64,000 nucleotides of DNA from an uncultured Caldimonas sp. (GCF_946480305.1 NZ_CAMLJQ010000021.1:1-64000), one strand, 5' to 3'. Shown: positions 8,258 through 17,685, counted from the stretch's first letter. Program-made: numbers and translations. The notes: generated by a model not told the origin, from the letters alone.

Positions 8258-8455
8258 GCGTCGCCGACCCAACGGCTCGCGTAGGAACGCGCAACCGGCG
8301 CAAGAGAAGCACCGCTGTCAATCGCTCCCCACCCCATCGCCGCCACGGCGCGGCGGCACCTTCGTCGGATCTCGCGCGTCAGTCGGCTCAAGGCTGAGGT
8401 TGTGCGCAACCACCGCGCCATCTCTCATCGCAATGCTCACCAGAGGCGGCTGCCA
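8258..8455 (-). repeat. Direct duplication of a lipoprotein gene 3' end, copy A
   Basis: Nearly identical to 10343-10544 with scattered substitutions. On the minus strand it encodes LVSIAMRDGAVVAHN followed by LEPTDARDPTKVPPRR and a stop at 8318, the last residues of the PA2928-like lipoprotein found intact at 10407-11744. Copy A is a gene fragment without a start. Together the two copies bracket the GNAT gene. The rest of the 8001-8558 gap shows no supported gene. Confidence 0.8.
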
Positions 8456-8558
8456 GTTCGGAGGTTCGGCTGTCCTTGCATGTGACCCTGAAGGCGCGTT
8501 GCACCAAAAGAAGCGTTGCAAACGGACGGGCGATCGCGGGCCACGGCGGCTCGCTCGC

Positions 8559-10358
8559 TCAGGAAACGAAACGAGGGGAATTCCCTTCGGTATTCCGGAG
8601 GAATTCCTTGGCCTTGTTGGCGTCGAGAACCATGTGGGTCACGTAATTCCCGGCGTCGTTGAAGTATCCATGTTCGACGAAGCCAGCCTTGGTGTAGAAA
8701 GCGCGCAAGTTCGCCGAATTCGAAGGCAGGTAATTCAGCTCGACGCGGCCGCCGCCACCCACTTTCATGGACTTCTCTATTGCCGCCCGGATGGCATGCA
8801 GGCCGACACCCTTCGTGTCCGGAAGGGCAATGACGCCGTTGATCTTGACGCCTCGGTTGTCAGGGAGCGCGGACATCGACAGCATGCCCGCCGGCTTTTC
8901 GCCGGCCTTCACGACGTAGTTCATCTGCCCGTCCATGTAGCCATCCATCACCTCGAGGCAGTGGTAGATGTGCTGCCGCCGAAGCGCGTCCTGCGGGGAG
9001 TCGCTTTTCGTTATTCCGAACCTGTTCTTCTTCTTCTCGGGCAACGAGGCCAGCAGGCTCTGCCGCATGTCGTATTTGTCGTTGCTGTATTCGCCGATCG
9101 GCTTCATTGCATCGAACGCAGAACCTCCGACACCGGAGGCCTGCAAAGGGATTGGACGCGAAGCCGCCGTGGTTGACGCCATCGCGGGCTTGGCTTGCGC
9201 GGTGGTCACGGGGCGGTGCGAAGCGGGCCAGGTCGATGCAGGCTGAAGGGGCGGGCGCTGAGGACGGGCGGCAGCCTGTGCCAGGTTCCCCTCGCTGTGG
9301 CCGTGCCTCAACGGATGAGCGTACGGGCCTGTCGGCGGGCGGGCGGCATAGTGGCCTTGCGCCTGCGGGCTGGAATAGGCTGCCTGCGGCAGTCTCTCGT
9401 GGCTGTGGCTGTTCCCCAGAGGCTGAGCGGACGGACGTGCTTGCTGCCAAGCCGGGTAATTGCCTTGCCCTTGCAAGTTTGCGTGAGGAGGATACGGGCG
9501 TGACGGGTTGGGGTAGGCGGCAGCCTGTGTCAGGTTCCCCTCGCTGTGGCTGGGCCTCAGTGGCAGAGCGTACGGGCGCGCTTCTGGCCGGGCCACGTAG
9601 TGGCCTTGCGCCAACGAGTTGTAGAGGGGATAGGGGAGCGATGACGGCTGGGGACTGGTGACATGCTGCAGGTTACCGAAGCTGAGGCTATGTTTCAGTG
9701 CCGGAGCGTAAGAGGGCCTTTGCGGAAAGACCGGCGGCGGCGCATAAGGCTGCGGCGGCATTGCATGGCTGGACGGCTGTCCCCACCCCTGCCCACCTTG
9801 TTGCCGGGGTCGCTCATAGCGATTTGGAAGATGTGGCTTGTCGTCAGGATAGGGCAAGGGCCGCGTGGAGGCGCTCTGCGTTTGTCCGTAGACCGGTGAA
9901 TGGCTCGATGAGGCGGCTCCCGGATTCGTCCCTAAGAAGGCCGACAATCTGTCGTTGGACACGCGACCAGCCATCGACGCATTGCCGGAATGCGAGGGAG
10001 GCCGGCTGGCGAGCCCCGCCATGTTCTCCATCGAAGGACGGAGCGCCGCGGGTTTCGGCGGCAACGCCGGCCCCGTCGGCACTTTCGGCGCGGAAGACGG
10101 CTGCCATCCTGGCACGAGAATGCCCGGCACATTGTTCAGTTTGTTGTTGACTCTCGCGTTCACGGCCAAGCTCCAAGGGATCACCCGATCACAGCGTGCG
10201 TTCAACCGGTGGCAATCCTCGGCGATGGCGTGAAGATGGTGATGCTTTTGCGAAGTGCCCGCGGGGCGATGGGGCATGTACGTCTTGCCGCACCATTTCG
10301 CGAGGGGTTGCCACGGTTTAGGCAGCCGTATGACCTCAGGTCGGGTCGCCGACCCCAC
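8559..10358 (-). CDS. Proline-rich repeat protein with C-terminal GNAT acetyltransferase domain (candidate effector)
   Basis: The 599-residue frame starts at GTG 10358; an ATG at 10277 is an alternative. Residues 1-100 hold a His-rich patch and a conserved-looking segment. Residues 100-410 are low-complexity, rich in Pro, Ser, Gln, Tyr and Ala, with at least four degenerate units around a LRPSHSEGNLxQAA core (HSLSFGNLQ, PSHSEGNLTQ, NSHSHERLPQ, HGHSEGNLAQ). Residues 420-595 resemble a GNAT domain: a GVKINGVIALPDTKGVGLHA acetyl-CoA-type loop and SANLRAFYTKAGFVEHGYF near the end. A long disordered repeat linker capped by a small enzyme is typical of secreted polymorphic effectors. Position between duplicated gene ends supports acquisition as a cassette. 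Substrate unknown. Confidence 0.72.
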   Translation of the reverse strand: MGSATRPEVIRLPKPWQPLAKWCGKTYMPHRPAGTSQKHHHLHAIAEDCHRLNARCDRVIPWSLAVNARVNNKLNNVPGILVPGWQPSSAPKVPTGPALPPKPAALRPSMENMAGLASRPPSHSGNASMAGRVSNDRLSAFLGTNPGAASSSHSPVYGQTQSASTRPLPYPDDKPHLPNRYERPRQQGGQGWGQPSSHAMPPQPYAPPPVFPQRPSYAPALKHSLSFGNLQHVTSPQPSSLPYPLYNSLAQGHYVARPEARPYALPLRPSHSEGNLTQAAAYPNPSRPYPPHANLQGQGNYPAWQQARPSAQPLGNSHSHERLPQAAYSSPQAQGHYAARPPTGPYAHPLRHGHSEGNLAQAAARPQRPPLQPASTWPASHRPVTTAQAKPAMASTTAASRPIPLQASGVGGSAFDAMKPIGEYSNDKYDMRQSLLASLPEKKKNRFGITKSDSPQDALRRQHIYHCLEVMDGYMDGQMNYVVKAGEKPAGMLSMSALPDNRGVKINGVIALPDTKGVGLHAIRAAIEKSMKVGGGGRVELNYLPSNSANLRAFYTKAGFVEHGYFNDAGNYVTHMVLDANKAKEFLRNTEGNSPRFVS

Positions 10359-10544
10359 GGTTCGCGTCGCAACCCTCTCTCGACCCGCGCAAGAGAAGTC
10401 CCGCTGTCAATCGCTCCCCACCCCATCGCCCGCACGGCGTGGCGGCACCTTCGTCGGATCTCGCGCGTCGGTCGGCTCGAGGCCGAGGTTGTGCGCAACC
10501 ACCGCGCCATCTCTCATCGCAATGCTCACCAGATGCGGCTGCCG
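10343..10544 (-). repeat. Direct duplication of lipoprotein gene 3' end, copy B (parental)
   Basis: This is the partner of 8258-8455. It covers the last codons and downstream flank of the intact lipoprotein gene, and the GTG start of the GNAT gene lies inside it. Direct copies on both sides of one gene indicate insertion by homologous recombination or a duplication followed by insertion. Confidence 0.8.
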
Positions 10545-11744
10545 GCTGACCAGGTGGTCGATCTCGCGGCGCCATTGCCCCATCACCACGGCGTGGTCGC
10601 CGAGCAGCCAATAGCGCACGGGGTTCGCGGTGCCGCTCTCGCTCAGCGGCAGCTCGGTGGTCCACAGGGGCTTGAGCTGCGCGTCCAGCCGCGTCAATGA
10701 AAGCCGGCCCGCATCGTCCATGCGCGAGCTGTGCCAAACAAACACGCCATCAGGGTCCCGGGCGGGCAGAGCCGTCTCGCCCGGCAACTGCTTCAGAAAG
10801 CGCCCACGCAGGAAGACGGGGCTGTCAGCCAGCGGCTCGAGCCGGCGGATGTGCTCGTAGCGTTCGTCGAAGCGCTGCACCTGCTCCGTTTGTACCGTCC
10901 AGAAGCTGCGCCGCGACGAGGCACCCTCATCGAGGATGGAGTACGGGTAGGCCAGGCGATCGCCGAAGGGATCGTTGGCTGCGGCCGCGGCCTCGTTCTG
11001 CGAGTAAAGGCCGATCCGCTTGCCGTCGATCACGGCCATGCGAGCCGGCACGTCGCCGATCGGGCGCAGCGGCACCACCTTCTGCATGCCGTTGGCCTTG
11101 AGTGGCGCGGGCGCCGTTGCGGTGGAGGCGGGCGCCCAGGGCTCGGCCTTCACCGCAGGCCCTCTCACCACCCAGCGGCGTGCGTCGGCCGCATGCACCA
11201 CCAGACCGCGGTCGAATCCATAGAACCGCGCTTCGCTGGGCAGTTTCCCCGCCAGCTCGGGGTTGGCGGCCTCAATCGCCTCGGCATCGACACGCAACGA
11301 GCCGTCGCGCACGGCCACGGCCATCGGAGATTCGGCGATCTGCAGCCACACGCGGTCTCCTTCCTGCCCGAGCAGGAATCCGCTGGTCGCCGAGCCGACG
11401 ATGCGCGTGTAGCGTGCCGACGTGGCGATCTTCGGATCGTTGAAGGTGACCAGTCGCGCGCGCCACAGCGGCGTGGCGGTCGTGGGCTCATACGCGCGCA
11501 GATCGAAGTGGAACAGGCTGTCGCGGCGCTCGGTCGCGCTGCTGCGGCCGCCGCCCCCGATGCGGGTGACGCGCGCTTCTTCCTGCTTGGTCAACACCAG
11601 CAGCAGCGGCTCGCCGTCGACTGATGCCATCAGCGGGGCGCCCTGCACCTCCGGTGGCTCGAACTGGGTGCCGCTGCAGGCCACGAGTGCGAGCGCGACG
11701 ATGGCCATCAACGGTGCAACCAAGCGGCGGATCATTTCTTTCAT
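10407..11744 (-). CDS. PA2928-like lipoprotein
   Basis: The start is ATG 11744, chosen because GGGGGAG precedes it and the product begins MKEMIRRLVAPLMAIVALAL followed by VACSG, a lipobox with Cys near 24. The frame stays open far upstream, but that part is antisense to the hydrolase gene. The 445-residue mature protein is rich in beta strands with repeated R/W-x-A blocks, suggesting a propeller-like periplasmic protein. It resembles, from memory, the PA2928 family of unknown function. It is transcribed divergently from a lipase-like gene, a pairing suggesting a shared envelope role. Its 3' end is duplicated at 8.3 kb. Confidence 0.7.
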   Translation of the reverse strand: MKEMIRRLVAPLMAIVALALVACSGTQFEPPEVQGAPLMASVDGEPLLLVLTKQEEARVTRIGGGGRSSATERRDSLFHFDLRAYEPTTATPLWRARLVTFNDPKIATSARYTRIVGSATSGFLLGQEGDRVWLQIAESPMAVAVRDGSLRVDAEAIEAANPELAGKLPSEARFYGFDRGLVVHAADARRWVVRGPAVKAEPWAPASTATAPAPLKANGMQKVVPLRPIGDVPARMAVIDGKRIGLYSQNEAAAAANDPFGDRLAYPYSILDEGASSRRSFWTVQTEQVQRFDERYEHIRRLEPLADSPVFLRGRFLKQLPGETALPARDPDGVFVWHSSRMDDAGRLSLTRLDAQLKPLWTTELPLSESGTANPVRYWLLGDHAVVMGQWRREIDHLVSRQPHLVSIAMRDGAVVAHNLGLEPTDARDPTKVPPRRAGDGVGSD

Positions 11745-11864
11745 GACGCAACTCCCCCTGCCTCTCGTCGTGTCGCTGATCGCATGGTAGCCCTGGCCGC
11801 ACCGCCGCACGCCCCCAACTGCAGCGGCCTGCCCGAAGGGCCGGGGCTTGTGCCACACTGATCC

Positions 11865-13085
11865 ATGACCCAACCCCTGCTGCAAGCCGCCGATCTGCGC
11901 GGTGCTGCCCGCCTGACCACCGAAGCGGTGTCCGGCCTCACGAGCCTGGTCGAAGCGATGCATGCCCGCATCGCTGGCACGCCCGGGATTCCAGGTTGGG
12001 GGGCACCCACTCCGCAGGACGAACGAACGCGCGGCATCACCGGCCTGGTCTACCAGACGGTGCGCGGGGTTACCCACTTGGCAGGCGGCAGCGTCGAGGC
12101 GCTGCTCGGATGGCTGGCGCCGGTGCTCTCCGCCGCCGATGCGGAGCGGCCACCGCGCCCCGAGCGCGAAGCCGTCGTCGCGGCGCTCAATGGCGTGCTG
12201 GGTGATCACCTGGCCACGACCGACAACCCGCTGGCGATCGAGATGGCGTTTCGTCGGTCGGGCCAGCCGATGGTTCTCGAGCGGTATGCGCTGCGCTCGC
12301 GGCTCGCCGGCGCCACGCCGCGGGTGCTGGTGCTGCTGCACGGGTTGTGCATGAACGACCTGCAGTGGCGCCACGCCGGCCACGACCACGGCGAGGCGCT
12401 GGCGCGCGACGCGGGCTACACGCCCGTCTACCTGCACTACAACAGCGGTCTCAGCGTGTCGACCAACGGCCGCATCCTGGCTCAGTTGATGGAGCGGCTG
12501 TACGACTCGTGGCCGGTGCGGATCGAGCGCCTGGCGATGGTCGGGCACAGCATGGGCGGCCTGGTGGCGCGCAGCGCGATCCATCACGGGGCCATGATGC
12601 AGCGCGGTGGGCTGCGCTGGCCGGGGCGCGTGGACGACCTCGTCTGCCTGGGCACGCCGCACCAAGGCGCGCCGCTCGAACGCGCGGGGCATGGCGTGGA
12701 CCAGTTGCTCGGCGCCGCACCGTACGCGGCGCCCCTGGCCCGGCTGGGCAAGGCGCGCAGCGCCGGCATCAACGACCTGCGGCTGGGCAACATCGTGAGC
12801 GCCCCGAGCGGCGACGACGGCACCTACCGCTGTGAACGGGTGCGGCTGCCCGACCGGCCCCGCTGTTTCACGGTCGCGGCGAGCCTGGGACAGCGCGGCA
12901 GCGTGAAGGCGAGGTTGCTGGGGGATGGCCTGGTGCCGGTCGCCAGCGCGCTGGGGCAGCATCGCGACCCCGACCGTCACCTCGACTTCGCCCCGGATCG
13001 CCAGGCCGTGGTGCACGACACGGGTCACCTGGGCCTGTTGTCGAGCCCCGCCGTTTACAGCCTGCTGCGAGAGTGGCTGGGTTGA
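11865..13085 (+). CDS. Alpha/beta-hydrolase, lipase/PGAP1-like
   Basis: The 406-residue protein has an oxyanion segment VLVLLHGLCMNDLQW (about 145-160) and the nucleophile elbow GHSMGG (about 225-230, Ser in the middle), then GTPHQGAPLE, a motif of triacylglycerol-lipase-like enzymes. The C-terminal HDTGHLGLL supplies the likely catalytic His. No signal peptide is obvious; residues 1-110 form an extra N-terminal domain. It should hydrolyse an ester or thioester, probably lipid. The start is 120 bases from the divergent lipoprotein gene. No downstream partner on the same strand. Confidence 0.82.
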   Translation: MTQPLLQAADLRGAARLTTEAVSGLTSLVEAMHARIAGTPGIPGWGAPTPQDERTRGITGLVYQTVRGVTHLAGGSVEALLGWLAPVLSAADAERPPRPEREAVVAALNGVLGDHLATTDNPLAIEMAFRRSGQPMVLERYALRSRLAGATPRVLVLLHGLCMNDLQWRHAGHDHGEALARDAGYTPVYLHYNSGLSVSTNGRILAQLMERLYDSWPVRIERLAMVGHSMGGLVARSAIHHGAMMQRGGLRWPGRVDDLVCLGTPHQGAPLERAGHGVDQLLGAAPYAAPLARLGKARSAGINDLRLGNIVSAPSGDDGTYRCERVRLPDRPRCFTVAASLGQRGSVKARLLGDGLVPVASALGQHRDPDRHLDFAPDRQAVVHDTGHLGLLSSPAVYSLLREWLG

Positions 13086-13182
13086 CGCGGTCCGAGATCA
13101 GCCCGCGTGCCTGGGCCACCCCCCGGCGTGTGCCGGCCTGGCGCCCGGATGCGAGTTTGCCGGCGTTCGTCGAGGCGTGGGC

Positions 13183-13662
13183 TCAGCCGCGCACCGCCGC
13201 CTCGATGGCCGCGATGTCGATCTTGCCCATCTCCATCATCGCGTCGAAGGCGCGCTTGGCGGTGGCCGGGTCCGGGTGGGCGATGGCGGTGGTCAACGCG
13301 CGTGGCGTGATCTGCCACGACAGGCCCCATTTGTCCTTGCACCAGCCGCAGGCGCTTTCCTGGCCGCCGTTGCCGACGATCGCGTTCCAGTAGCGGTCGG
13401 TCTCGGCCTGGTCGTCGGTCGCCACCTGGAACGAGAACGCCTCGCTGTGCCTGAACGCGGGGCCGCCGTTCAATCCCAGACAAGGGATGCCCAGCACCGT
13501 GAACTCGACCGTCAACACGTCACCCTGCTTGCCGGACGGAAAGTCGCCGGGCGCGCGCAGCACTGCGCCCACTTCGCTGTCGGGGAAGGTCGCTGCGTAG
13601 AACTGCGCGGCCTCCAGCGCGTCGCCGTTGTACCAAAGACAGATCGTGTTCTTGCTGACCAT
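13183..13662 (-). CDS. VOC-superfamily (PhnB-like) protein
   Basis: The 159-residue protein starts MVSKNTICLWYNGDALEAAQ and has the pattern of the 3-demethylubiquinone-methyltransferase-like/PhnB group of the glyoxalase-bleomycin (VOC) fold: FYAATFPDSEVG early, GIPCLGLNGGPAFRHSEAFS in the middle, and CGWCKDKWGLSWQITPRAL near residue 110. Such proteins are often small dimeric metal or ligand binders without proven activity. Single gene, convergent with the hydrolase. The following 13663-13966 stretch (304 bases) shows no gene. Confidence 0.82.
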   Translation of the reverse strand: MVSKNTICLWYNGDALEAAQFYAATFPDSEVGAVLRAPGDFPSGKQGDVLTVEFTVLGIPCLGLNGGPAFRHSEAFSFQVATDDQAETDRYWNAIVGNGGQESACGWCKDKWGLSWQITPRALTTAIAHPDPATAKRAFDAMMEMGKIDIAAIEAAVRG

Positions 13663-13966
13663 GGCAATCTCCTGGGTTGGGGATGAAAAAACCAGCGCGC
13701 GGGCAGTGCCGGCGCCGAAGAAAACTCATGCAGAGGCCGCCCGCTGTGCTTGGAAGGCAGTGATGGTGGCCGTCATTCGATGAGGCTCCTGGGTGGAGCG
13801 GGCACGCTGGGGCCCGTACATCGACACGACGATCGAGACACGCCGGAATCGACATCCCGGCGCGCGCGTCCAAAAAAGAAACAGTTTTTGGCCCCGTCCA
13901 GAAGCTGCCGGCCGCGAACGGCAGCGTCAAGGTGTTGCGATCAGGGCCGACTTCAGCTCCCGCAAC

Positions 13967-15400
13967 TCAGGCCTTGGCCGTTTCGCGCTCGGGCATTCGA
14001 GTCGCGGTCTGTAGCAGTTCGGCCATTCGTTCGAGTGCCGGCGCGCGGGCCCGGCGAAGTCGTCCCTGCAACGCCATCCAGTCCGGATCCGCCTGCCCGG
14101 AAACCTGTTCGAACAGTCCCGTGAACGCCTCCAGCCGGGACTGACGCAACCACTCCTGCAACTCCGGACGCCGCGACCAGCGCTGCTGGTTGCGCGCGGT
14201 GCGAAGGTGCATGCGTATCCAGTCAAGGGGCACCTCCGGGACCGGCACCGGCTCGCACAGGTCGTTCTTCTCGGCGTCGTCTTCGACATTGGCTTCCAGG
14301 TGCGCGATGAAGGCCGCGCTGAATGACGGTGAGCAACGACGCACGTATTGAGGCACGATGCGCGCCCCCTGGAACACCGCCTGCGCCGGGCCGCGCGGCA
14401 GCCCGCGCGTGCTGCAATGCACGTGTACATGGCCGGCCGTCGTCGCGACTTCGCCGTGCTCGAGCACGATCCGGTGTGTCTCGATGGCCTGCACATGGCC
14501 GAGGCGCACCACGTTGCGGATGCGCCGCAACTGCTCCAGCTCGGCCTCGCTGACGATGGCGCAGCGATACATCGTCGGCGTCACTGAGCGGTCGATGCGC
14601 TGGAGCAACCGCTCCGATTCGAGGCGGGCAAAGAGATCGGGCAACGAAGTCGCATGACACGCGGCCTCGAACTCGAGGGCGAGGGCCTGCAGCGTGCGGT
14701 GAGCAAACTGCGCTGTCGGCTGCACATTGGCGCGATTGAGCAACCATGCCTCGCGCGGACGGATCCAGGTGATCGTGTCGGGATCGACACCCTGTTCCAG
14801 CAGCCACAGCGCAGTGTCCATCGCCGTCTTGCCGCCTCCGACGATGACATGCCCGGCTGCCGGCTGCCGCCTATGCGTCAGATCGGTGGGTGTGAGGCAG
14901 GTCACGCCGTCACCGACCGCGAAGGGCGGTCCATGCGTGGCGGGTACCTGCGTATCGGCCTGCGTCGCGTCCACCCAGCGGCGTCGTGCCGCAAGCTGCA
15001 CGCGTCGACCATTGACCAGAGAGACGGCCACGCCGTCGGCGCCGACGTCGTGCATCGGCAGCCAGGTCACGCGGCCGCAGGGCAGCAACCGCTCCTGCAT
15101 CACGCGGTCGAAGTACGCACAGATCTCGGCGCCGCTCGCCAGTTCGTGCAGACCGCGGTTCAGGCCCACGGCGTCGATGCGCAAGCTGCCCAGCGGCATC
15201 GAGTTCACGCCATAGGTGGCCGACGGGCCGTGCAGGCGAACGAACGGGTAGGCGTCGTTCCAGTGTCCGCCCGGCTTGGCGCGCCGGTCCACCATGATCA
15301 CGTCCGCCGAGGTCTCGGCCAGCAGCGTGTCGGCCATGGCCATGCCCACGGCGCCAGCGCCGACGATCACGTAGTCGGCTGTCAGTTCGGAAGCGTTCAT
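13967..15400 (-). CDS. FAD/NAD(P)-dependent oxidoreductase (flavin monooxygenase-like)
   Basis: Start ATG 15400 is chosen because AGGAGA precedes it; an ATG 24 bases upstream lacks a site. The 477-residue protein has an N-terminal FAD-binding Rossmann motif VIVGAGAVGMAMADTLL, then KPGGHWNDAYPFVRLH like group B monooxygenases, and a second dinucleotide motif HVIVGGGKTAMDTALWLLE (about 210) for NAD(P). It probably oxidises a small organic compound. It is the last gene of a minus-strand run after the haloperoxidase-like gene (27 bases) and the methyltransferase. Confidence 0.8.
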   Translation of the reverse strand: MNASELTADYVIVGAGAVGMAMADTLLAETSADVIMVDRRAKPGGHWNDAYPFVRLHGPSATYGVNSMPLGSLRIDAVGLNRGLHELASGAEICAYFDRVMQERLLPCGRVTWLPMHDVGADGVAVSLVNGRRVQLAARRRWVDATQADTQVPATHGPPFAVGDGVTCLTPTDLTHRRQPAAGHVIVGGGKTAMDTALWLLEQGVDPDTITWIRPREAWLLNRANVQPTAQFAHRTLQALALEFEAACHATSLPDLFARLESERLLQRIDRSVTPTMYRCAIVSEAELEQLRRIRNVVRLGHVQAIETHRIVLEHGEVATTAGHVHVHCSTRGLPRGPAQAVFQGARIVPQYVRRCSPSFSAAFIAHLEANVEDDAEKNDLCEPVPVPEVPLDWIRMHLRTARNQQRWSRRPELQEWLRQSRLEAFTGLFEQVSGQADPDWMALQGRLRRARAPALERMAELLQTATRMPERETAKA

Positions 15401-15427
15401 TCCGTTCTCCTGTGAGCCCGGCACGCG

Positions 15428-16603
15428 TCACTGCGCGGCCGCGACTGCGCGCTGCACGGCCCACTCGCCGATCTGCCGGCCCATCTCCAGGCCCACCTCG
15501 GTGGAGTGGCGGTAGTGAACGCCGGCGACGATGCGCGCCAGCGCCACCTCCTGTGAAAAGGCATCGGGGCTGCTCCAGCGCCGCACCGCACCTTGAGCCG
15601 TGGGGCTGGAGGTGCTGAGCACGGGCAGGGGGCGCCCGCGCGCTTCGGCCTTCAGCACCGTGGAAACGGTGGCCGCCAGGATGCAGTGGGCGCAGGGGTA
15701 CTCGGGATGCATGGGCGTGTCGATCAGAGGGGCCCACGCTGGGTCGCGGGCTGTGCCGTCGTGGCCGTCGATATCGCCGTTGCGGATGGCCGTGACGGGT
15801 CGCCACAGGTTGTAGGCGTACTTGGCGTCCATCACGGCGATCAGCGCATCGTCCATCGCCTGTGCCGCAACGGCGAACAGGCGGGCGTTGGCCGACACGC
15901 TGCGTCCGGGCTGCAGCGCCACCGAGCGCATGATGCCGTGATAGATGGCGGGCAACGAGTAGTCCCAGAACCGGCCGATCTCGGTCTGCTCGACACTGCG
16001 CTGCTTGCTGTCGAGCGCGCCCAGCGACTTGATTTCGTTGAAGTCGCGCGCCCATCGATCGCTCGTCAGCAACGGCGGCGCAACGGGCCGGAACTGATCG
16101 GCACTTTCCAGCAGCCATGGCTTGCGCTGCGGCCACTGCGGCACGGCGGGCACGACCGTGGGCGCGTAGGTCCCGGGGGTCGTGTGCGGGCGGTAGGCCA
16201 CGTGGCTGCCGGCGCCATCGGCCAGCCGCTCGGACAACACCTCACCCGCCGCCTTCTCACCCGCCGCAACGCCATCCACTTTGGCAGTGCCATCGACCAG
16301 CGCGGCGAGGGCGGCGTGGTAGGCGGCGTCGATCGAGGCCTGCTGTGCAGGCATCAACTTCACGAGCGTCGTGCGGTGGGCCGCTGCGACGGCTGCTTCC
16401 ACCGACGCGTCGCGCGGCAGCGATCGCACGGCCTGCCAGGCCGCCGTCTGCGCGATGGCGCTGATGCGCACCGCAGGCGGCGTGCCGATGCGCGCCTCGC
16501 TGATGAACGTGTTGGTCTTCTGGTTCCAGTCGGTGATGACATCGGCGCGCGCGTGCAGGGCAAGCATGGCCGCGGCGGCAATGAGGAGCTTGTCGAGTTT
16601 CAT
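15428..16603 (-). CDS. Vanadium haloperoxidase/PAP2-like phosphoesterase, secreted
   Basis: ATG 16603 follows AGGAC, and the first 20 residues (MKLDKLLIAAAAMLALHARA) are a signal peptide. The 391-residue protein has the vanadate/phosphate pocket of the superfamily: K-x6-RP in KYAYNLWRP (about 268-276), the PSGH block here as YPCAHC (about 316-321), and R-x5-H in ARIVAGVHYRHSTEVG (about 362-377). The usual Ser-Gly is replaced by Cys-Ala, so substrate preference is uncertain. Flanking oxidoreductase and methyltransferase genes suggest small-molecule modification rather than lipid phosphatase work. The frame extends upstream antisense to nothing real; the signal peptide fixes the start. Confidence 0.78.
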   Translation of the reverse strand: MKLDKLLIAAAAMLALHARADVITDWNQKTNTFISEARIGTPPAVRISAIAQTAAWQAVRSLPRDASVEAAVAAAHRTTLVKLMPAQQASIDAAYHAALAALVDGTAKVDGVAAGEKAAGEVLSERLADGAGSHVAYRPHTTPGTYAPTVVPAVPQWPQRKPWLLESADQFRPVAPPLLTSDRWARDFNEIKSLGALDSKQRSVEQTEIGRFWDYSLPAIYHGIMRSVALQPGRSVSANARLFAVAAQAMDDALIAVMDAKYAYNLWRPVTAIRNGDIDGHDGTARDPAWAPLIDTPMHPEYPCAHCILAATVSTVLKAEARGRPLPVLSTSSPTAQGAVRRWSSPDAFSQEVALARIVAGVHYRHSTEVGLEMGRQIGEWAVQRAVAAAQ

Positions 16604-16668
16604 GATGAGGTCCTGTTCAGTGAGTCGTGAAGAGGCGGTCGTCGGCCGAGTACGCGACACGCGCGGAC

Positions 16669-17481
16669 TCAGGCTTTGGTGACGACGATCTCGAGGTACT
16701 CGCCGGGGACGACCAGCGAGCCGGCCCCGCCGACATTCAGTTCGTCGACCAGCGCTGTGATGGCACGCTCCAGTGAATGGGCGCCTGCCGCGTCGAGCGA
16801 TCCGAAGGCCTTGTGGGTGGGGCCGTACAGGTCGCGAAAGACCTGCACGAAGTGGGCAGCCGAGCGGTACCGGAAGTTGAAGTGCCTGCGCTCGCAATGA
16901 AGCCGCGCGGCCTGCGAGCCGAAAAGCTCGACGATGTGCGACTCGCTTCCCCATAGCGACGGCGGCTGCACACCGGCCGGCGGGCTGACGTGGGCCCCGA
17001 TCACCTTGAACAAGCGACCGATGAAGCCGCCAGGCGTCCAGTTCGCCATCGCAATGCGGCCGCCTGGACGCAGCACGCGCAGCATCTCGCCTGCGGCACG
17101 ATGGTGGTCGGGGGTGAACATGACGCCGAACGTGGACAGCACGACGTCGAAGCTGGCGTTGGCATACGGCAGTGCCTCGGCGTCGGCCAGTTCGAACCGG
17201 ATCGGCAGCGCTTCGGCCTCGGCGCGTGCGCGGCCCTTGTCGAGCAAGGACTGCACGTAGTCGGTGGAGGTGACGCTGGCGTACCGACGCGCGGCGGCGA
17301 GCGATGCGTTGCCGTTGCCGGCGGCGACGTCGAGCACGATCTCGTCGGCGCGAACATCGGCGGCCTCTGCGAGGGTTTCGCCCACGATCTGCAAGGTCGT
17401 GCCGATCGCGGCGTAGTCGCCGCTGGCCCAGGTGCTCTGTTGGCGCTGCTTGATGGCAGCGAAGTCGATGACGGTGTTCAT
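16669..17481 (-). CDS. Class I SAM-dependent methyltransferase
   Basis: Starting at ATG 17481 (MNTVIDFAAIKQ), the 270-residue protein has SAM-binding motif I EIVLDVAAGNGNASLAAARR (about 44-63), the acidic motif TSTDYVQSLLDKG, motif III ELADAEALPYANASFDVVLS and post-motif LRVLRPGGRIAMANWTPGGF. This is the UbiE/Methyltransf_11 type. It likely methylates a small molecule. First gene of the minus-strand run ending in the FAD oxidoreductase and divergent from the AraC regulator, which is the obvious candidate controller. Confidence 0.85.
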   Translation of the reverse strand: MNTVIDFAAIKQRQQSTWASGDYAAIGTTLQIVGETLAEAADVRADEIVLDVAAGNGNASLAAARRYASVTSTDYVQSLLDKGRARAEAEALPIRFELADAEALPYANASFDVVLSTFGVMFTPDHHRAAGEMLRVLRPGGRIAMANWTPGGFIGRLFKVIGAHVSPPAGVQPPSLWGSESHIVELFGSQAARLHCERRHFNFRYRSAAHFVQVFRDLYGPTHKAFGSLDAAGAHSLERAITALVDELNVGGAGSLVVPGEYLEIVVTKA

Positions 17482-17685
17482 GGGTGTGTCTTTCGTTGTC
17501 GAAGGGGGGTGGGGGTCGGCAACGGGTGATGCCGACGGAGTCATTCTTGAAAATCAAACCACTTGACGCTTCACTCGCCGTCGGTCAAATTTGCTCGCGC
17601 GTCCACGTCGATCGCGCATCACGTTCGAGTGCTTTGCCGTCCGTCCGCCGGACTTGATCGAGACTCCAGGCGCGCCAGAGAGCCC

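Noticed and set aside
11745..13028. Long upstream extension of the lipoprotein frame
   Set aside because: It is antisense to the hydrolase gene, which has a clear nucleophile motif. The signal peptide and ribosome site fix the lipoprotein start at 11744.
16604..17557. Upstream extension of the haloperoxidase-like frame
   Set aside because: It overlaps the methyltransferase in another frame; the signal peptide and AGGAC site at 16603 define the start.
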